Positions 4,497 to 6,432 of a DNA stretch of 6,432 nucleotides are shown one piece after another. The stretch is taken from positions 1-6,432 of the forward strand of contig CAZKPS010000023.1 in assembly GCA_964554765.1 (NCBI GenBank), written 5' to 3'. Each line of letters opens with the position of its first letter. Positions within the stretch are counted from its first letter, which is position 1. The translations under genes and the position numbers were made by a program. Under the pieces are notes generated by a model, which was not told the origin of the DNA, searched no databases, and was given only the letters and a program-made list of their open reading frames with translations. The DNA is from JAQBQZ01 sp964554765. GTDB lineage: Bacteria > Patescibacteriota > Minisyncoccia > Phycocordibacterales > CAIRYW01.

Positions 4497-6128
4497 CTAT
4501 TTCTTCAAACTTGCCTTTATAAATGCTGTAAAAATTTTGCTAGGACTGAGTGGTCTCGCGAGGAATTCTGGATGATACTGCACTCCGACAAAGAATGGAT
4601 GCTCACTTGCCGGAAGCTCCGCTATCTCGCAGAGAGTTCCGTCTTTTGATTTACCTGAGAATACGAGACCTGCTTTTTCGATATCAGCAACATATTCCGG
4701 ATTCACTTCGTATCGATGTCGATGTCGTTCTACAATCTCATTTGTGCCATACGCCTTTTCTACAATAGAACCTTTCTTGAGTACTGCTGTATAGTCTCCA
4801 AGTCTCATTGAGTTACCATAGTTGCTTTCTTCGAGTTTCTTTTTCTGATCAACCATAATATCAACCACGAGTTTTGATGCTTTTGGATTAATCTCTCGAG
4901 TATTTGCATCTTTCCATCCGAGTACATTTCGAGCATATTCGATAACCATAAGTTGCATACCATAACAGATACCGAGATATGGGATTTTGTTTTCTCGTAC
5001 GAATTTGATTGTCTCTACAATTCCATCCACTCCACTCTCACCAAATCCTCCAGGCACAATCACTCCGTCGTATTCTTTGAGCATAGAGAGTTTACTCTTA
5101 TCTTTTTCAAAATCTTTTGAATTCAAGAATGATATCTTAGGCTTCGCTCCTGCATAATATGAAGAGAATTTGATTGCTTCGATCACAGAAATGTATACAT
5201 CAGAAAGCACAAAATCTCCAGAATCAAAATATTTGCCCACCACTGCAATATCCACCTCTTTTCTTGCATTTTTCTTTTTGTTTACGAATTCCATCCACTC
5301 TGTAAAATCCGTCTTTCTTTTTGGAAGTCCCAAAATCTCAGAGAGATGGTCACCCAAATGATCCTTTTCAAAGTTTAGTGGAATATCATAAATACTATCT
5401 GCATCTGGAGCTGAGATAATATTTTTTGCGAGCACATTACAAAATATCCCAATCTTTTCTTTTCGCTTATTATCCAGAGGCTGATTACTTCGTGCAATAA
5501 TGATGTCTGCCTGAATGCCAGTACCATTGAGTGTCCGTGCTGCATACTGTGTCGGCTTTGTCTTCATCTCACCTACTGTTGAAGGAGTTGGAAGATATGA
5601 CACCATCACAAAAGCAACATCTCGTGGATGTTCAATCTTGAGCATTCGAGCAGCTTCGAGAAAAATAATATTCTGGTACTCACCAATTGTCCCTCCTACT
5701 TCTACAATAGTTACATCAGCATCCGCATCGTGAGCCGCATTCTTGATACGTCGTATAACCTCTCGTGGAATATCAGGCACCACCTCCACATTCTTGCCTT
5801 TGTATTCAAGATTTCTCTCTTTTCGGATCACCTCCTGATACACTCGTCCAGTAGTCATATAGTTGTTTCGAGTGAGACTAGTGTTAAGGAATCTCTCATA
5901 GTTACCCATATCCTGATCACACTCATCTCCATCTCGAAGCACAAAAACCTCTCCGTGTTCTGTAGGATTCATTGTCCCTGCATCAATATTGATGTATGGG
6001 TCGATTTTGAGAGCGGTAACCTTGAAGCCTTTTGACTTCATAATGGTTCCAATAGAGGAGGAAGAAACACCTTTGCCGACTCCCGACATTACTCCACCAA
6101 CAACAAAGATGTATTTTCGCTTACGCAT
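4497..6128 (-). CDS. pyrG: CTP synthase (glutamine-hydrolysing)
   Basis: A complete 543-residue enzyme, the usual length, converting UTP, ATP and glutamine to CTP, the last step of de novo pyrimidine nucleotide synthesis. The N-terminal synthetase domain (1 to about 270) shows GGVMSGVGKG (11-20, phosphate-binding loop), KIDPYINIDAGTMNPTEHGEVFV (41-63), Asp71 and Glu143 as expected Mg ligands, and GEMKTKPTQ (186-194). The class I glutaminase domain (about 290-543) carries the oxyanion region PGGFGESG (359-366), nucleophile Cys388 in GICYGMQ, and His519/Glu521 in QYHPEF. Spellings differ from the common bacterial forms (GICLGMQ, GGTVGDIE, GGFGxRG), which fits a CPR-type enzyme. It is monocistronic here: own promoter upstream, own terminator downstream. 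No Shine-Dalgarno sequence precedes the ATG. Confidence 0.98.
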   Translation of the reverse strand: MRKRKYIFVVGGVMSGVGKGVSSSSIGTIMKSKGFKVTALKIDPYINIDAGTMNPTEHGEVFVLRDGDECDQDMGNYERFLNTSLTRNNYMTTGRVYQEVIRKERNLEYKGKNVEVVPDIPREVIRRIKNAAHDADADVTIVEVGGTIGEYQNIIFLEAARMLKIEHPRDVAFVMVSYLPTPSTVGEMKTKPTQYAARTLNGTGIQADIIIARSNQPLDNKRKEKIGIFCNVLAKNIISAPDADSIYDIPLNFEKDHLGDHLSEILGLPKRKTDFTEWMEFVNKKKNARKEVDIAVVGKYFDSGDFVLSDVYISVIEAIKFSSYYAGAKPKISFLNSKDFEKDKSKLSMLKEYDGVIVPGGFGESGVDGIVETIKFVRENKIPYLGICYGMQLMVIEYARNVLGWKDANTREINPKASKLVVDIMVDQKKKLEESNYGNSMRLGDYTAVLKKGSIVEKAYGTNEIVERHRHRYEVNPEYVADIEKAGLVFSGKSKDGTLCEIAELPASEHPFFVGVQYHPEFLARPLSPSKIFTAFIKASLKK

Positions 6129-6160
6129 TTAGAGAATATTGAATTTAGAATATTGTATAT

Positions 6161-6188
6161 AGTATAAGAAAACTTAATTAAATGCAAA
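6161..6188 (-). promoter_or_regulatory. Putative pyrG promoter
   Basis: On minus, TTTGCA (6188-6183, 4/6 match) precedes TATACT (6166-6161, 5/6) with a 16-base spacer, just beyond the stop of the upstream gene. The start would be near 6154, leaving a leader of about 25 bases with no Shine-Dalgarno sequence and no obvious attenuator. Confidence 0.45.
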
Positions 6189-6190
6189 GC

Positions 6191-6432
6191 CTACAGATTT
6201 GATGTGGATTTAACAAAACCAGTAAGCAACCTGCCTACAATTTCGGATTGATTTACAAGAGTCAAATTATCCTGATCATTAATAAAACCTAGGTCATGGG
6301 CAATAATTAACTGATTTTCCACCTCTGACAAAGAAGCTTTCGACATAAGATAGAAATGTTTTTTATCCTTTACTGAATACCGGGCAAACCCTTCGGCGAT
6401 GTTTGAGGTTATAGATACCGAAGCTCTCCTAA
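6191..6432 (-). CDS. Four-helix-bundle (S23 / 23S rRNA intervening-sequence) protein, C-terminal part
   Basis: An open minus-strand frame of 79 codons enters from the right edge and stops at TAG (6193-6191); the start lies outside the window. The visible part begins RRASVSITSNIAEGFARYS, matching the S/T-I-x-x-N-I-A-E-G-x-x-R signature of the four-helix-bundle family (PF05635, TIGR02436). SKASLSEVENQLIIAHDLGFI follows, corresponding to the family's A-x-x-S-x-x-E-x-x-x-Q-L helix. These ~120-residue proteins were first found encoded in insertions within 23S rRNA genes and are common as free-standing genes; their molecular role is not settled. No rRNA sequence is visible here. The pyrG promoter follows the stop directly. 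Confidence 0.85.
   Translation of the reverse strand, partial: RRASVSITSNIAEGFARYSVKDKKHFYLMSKASLSEVENQLIIAHDLGFINDQDNLTLVNQSEIVGRLLTGFVKSTSNL

Noticed and set aside
4131..4649. 172-codon plus-strand ORF starting at TTG 4131
   Set aside because: Its start codon is the TTG of a consensus -35 box, it reads through a strong intrinsic terminator, and its end lies antisense inside pyrG.
4550..6035. Plus-strand ORFs opposite pyrG (4550-4768, 5170-5361, 5515-5733, 5628-6035)
   Set aside because: Antisense to full-length CTP synthase; compositions are by-products of pyrG codons.
1..6432. CRISPR array, complete insertion sequence with terminal inverted repeats, or element att sites
   Set aside because: No regularly spaced repeats were seen. 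No paired terminal repeats or direct repeats flanking 415-2579 could be recognised by eye.

Overview
The window is an AT-rich, mostly minus-strand bacterial segment. Several features fit a Candidate Phyla Radiation (Patescibacteria) genome or a close relative. CTP synthase carries unusual motif spellings (GICYGMQ, GGTIGEYQ). The large serine recombinase and terminase-like ATPase look like types I associate with these genomes. Shine-Dalgarno sequences are essentially absent, and two or three promoters place the transcription start almost on the start codon. The lineage is inferred from motif recall and was not tested by any search. The standard genetic code fits every intact gene.

Layout. Positions 1-384 hold a copper-type CsoR repressor and the first codons of a membrane protein one base downstream. 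Their shared promoter has a perfect palindromic CsoR-like operator filling the spacer between -35 and -10. Positions 415-2579 look like a mobile-element or prophage remnant. A terminase large-subunit-like ATPase on minus lacks the nuclease half and carries an unrecognised tail. Head to head with it on plus is a large serine recombinase that has lost its catalytic N-terminal domain. The two 5' ends meet within about 20-45 bases, which looks like a deletion scar. Positions 2576-3610 hold a two-gene minus operon, a class I SAM methyltransferase followed by an ASCH/DUF3850-like protein with a 4-base ATGA overlap. It is driven by a TATAAT box that implies a leaderless message. A tRNA-Gln(CTG) lies at 3673-3743.

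Positions 3744-4496 are mostly intergenic. They contain a doubtful small basic ORF and a neat short transcription unit on plus: consensus promoter, frameshifted zinc-ribbon-like ORF, and intrinsic terminator. The terminator stands back to back with the pyrG terminator. Positions 4497-6128 are complete pyrG, with its own promoter around 6161-6188. The right edge (6191-6432) is the C-terminal part of a four-helix-bundle (S23 / 23S rRNA intervening-sequence) protein.

How the genes work together: csoR probably autoregulates a small copper-response operon leaving the window on the left. The methyltransferase and ASCH protein are translationally coupled and may act together on an unknown substrate. 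pyrG and the tRNA are housekeeping genes around which the accessory sequence sits. I found no CRISPR array, no complete insertion sequence and no recognisable defence system.
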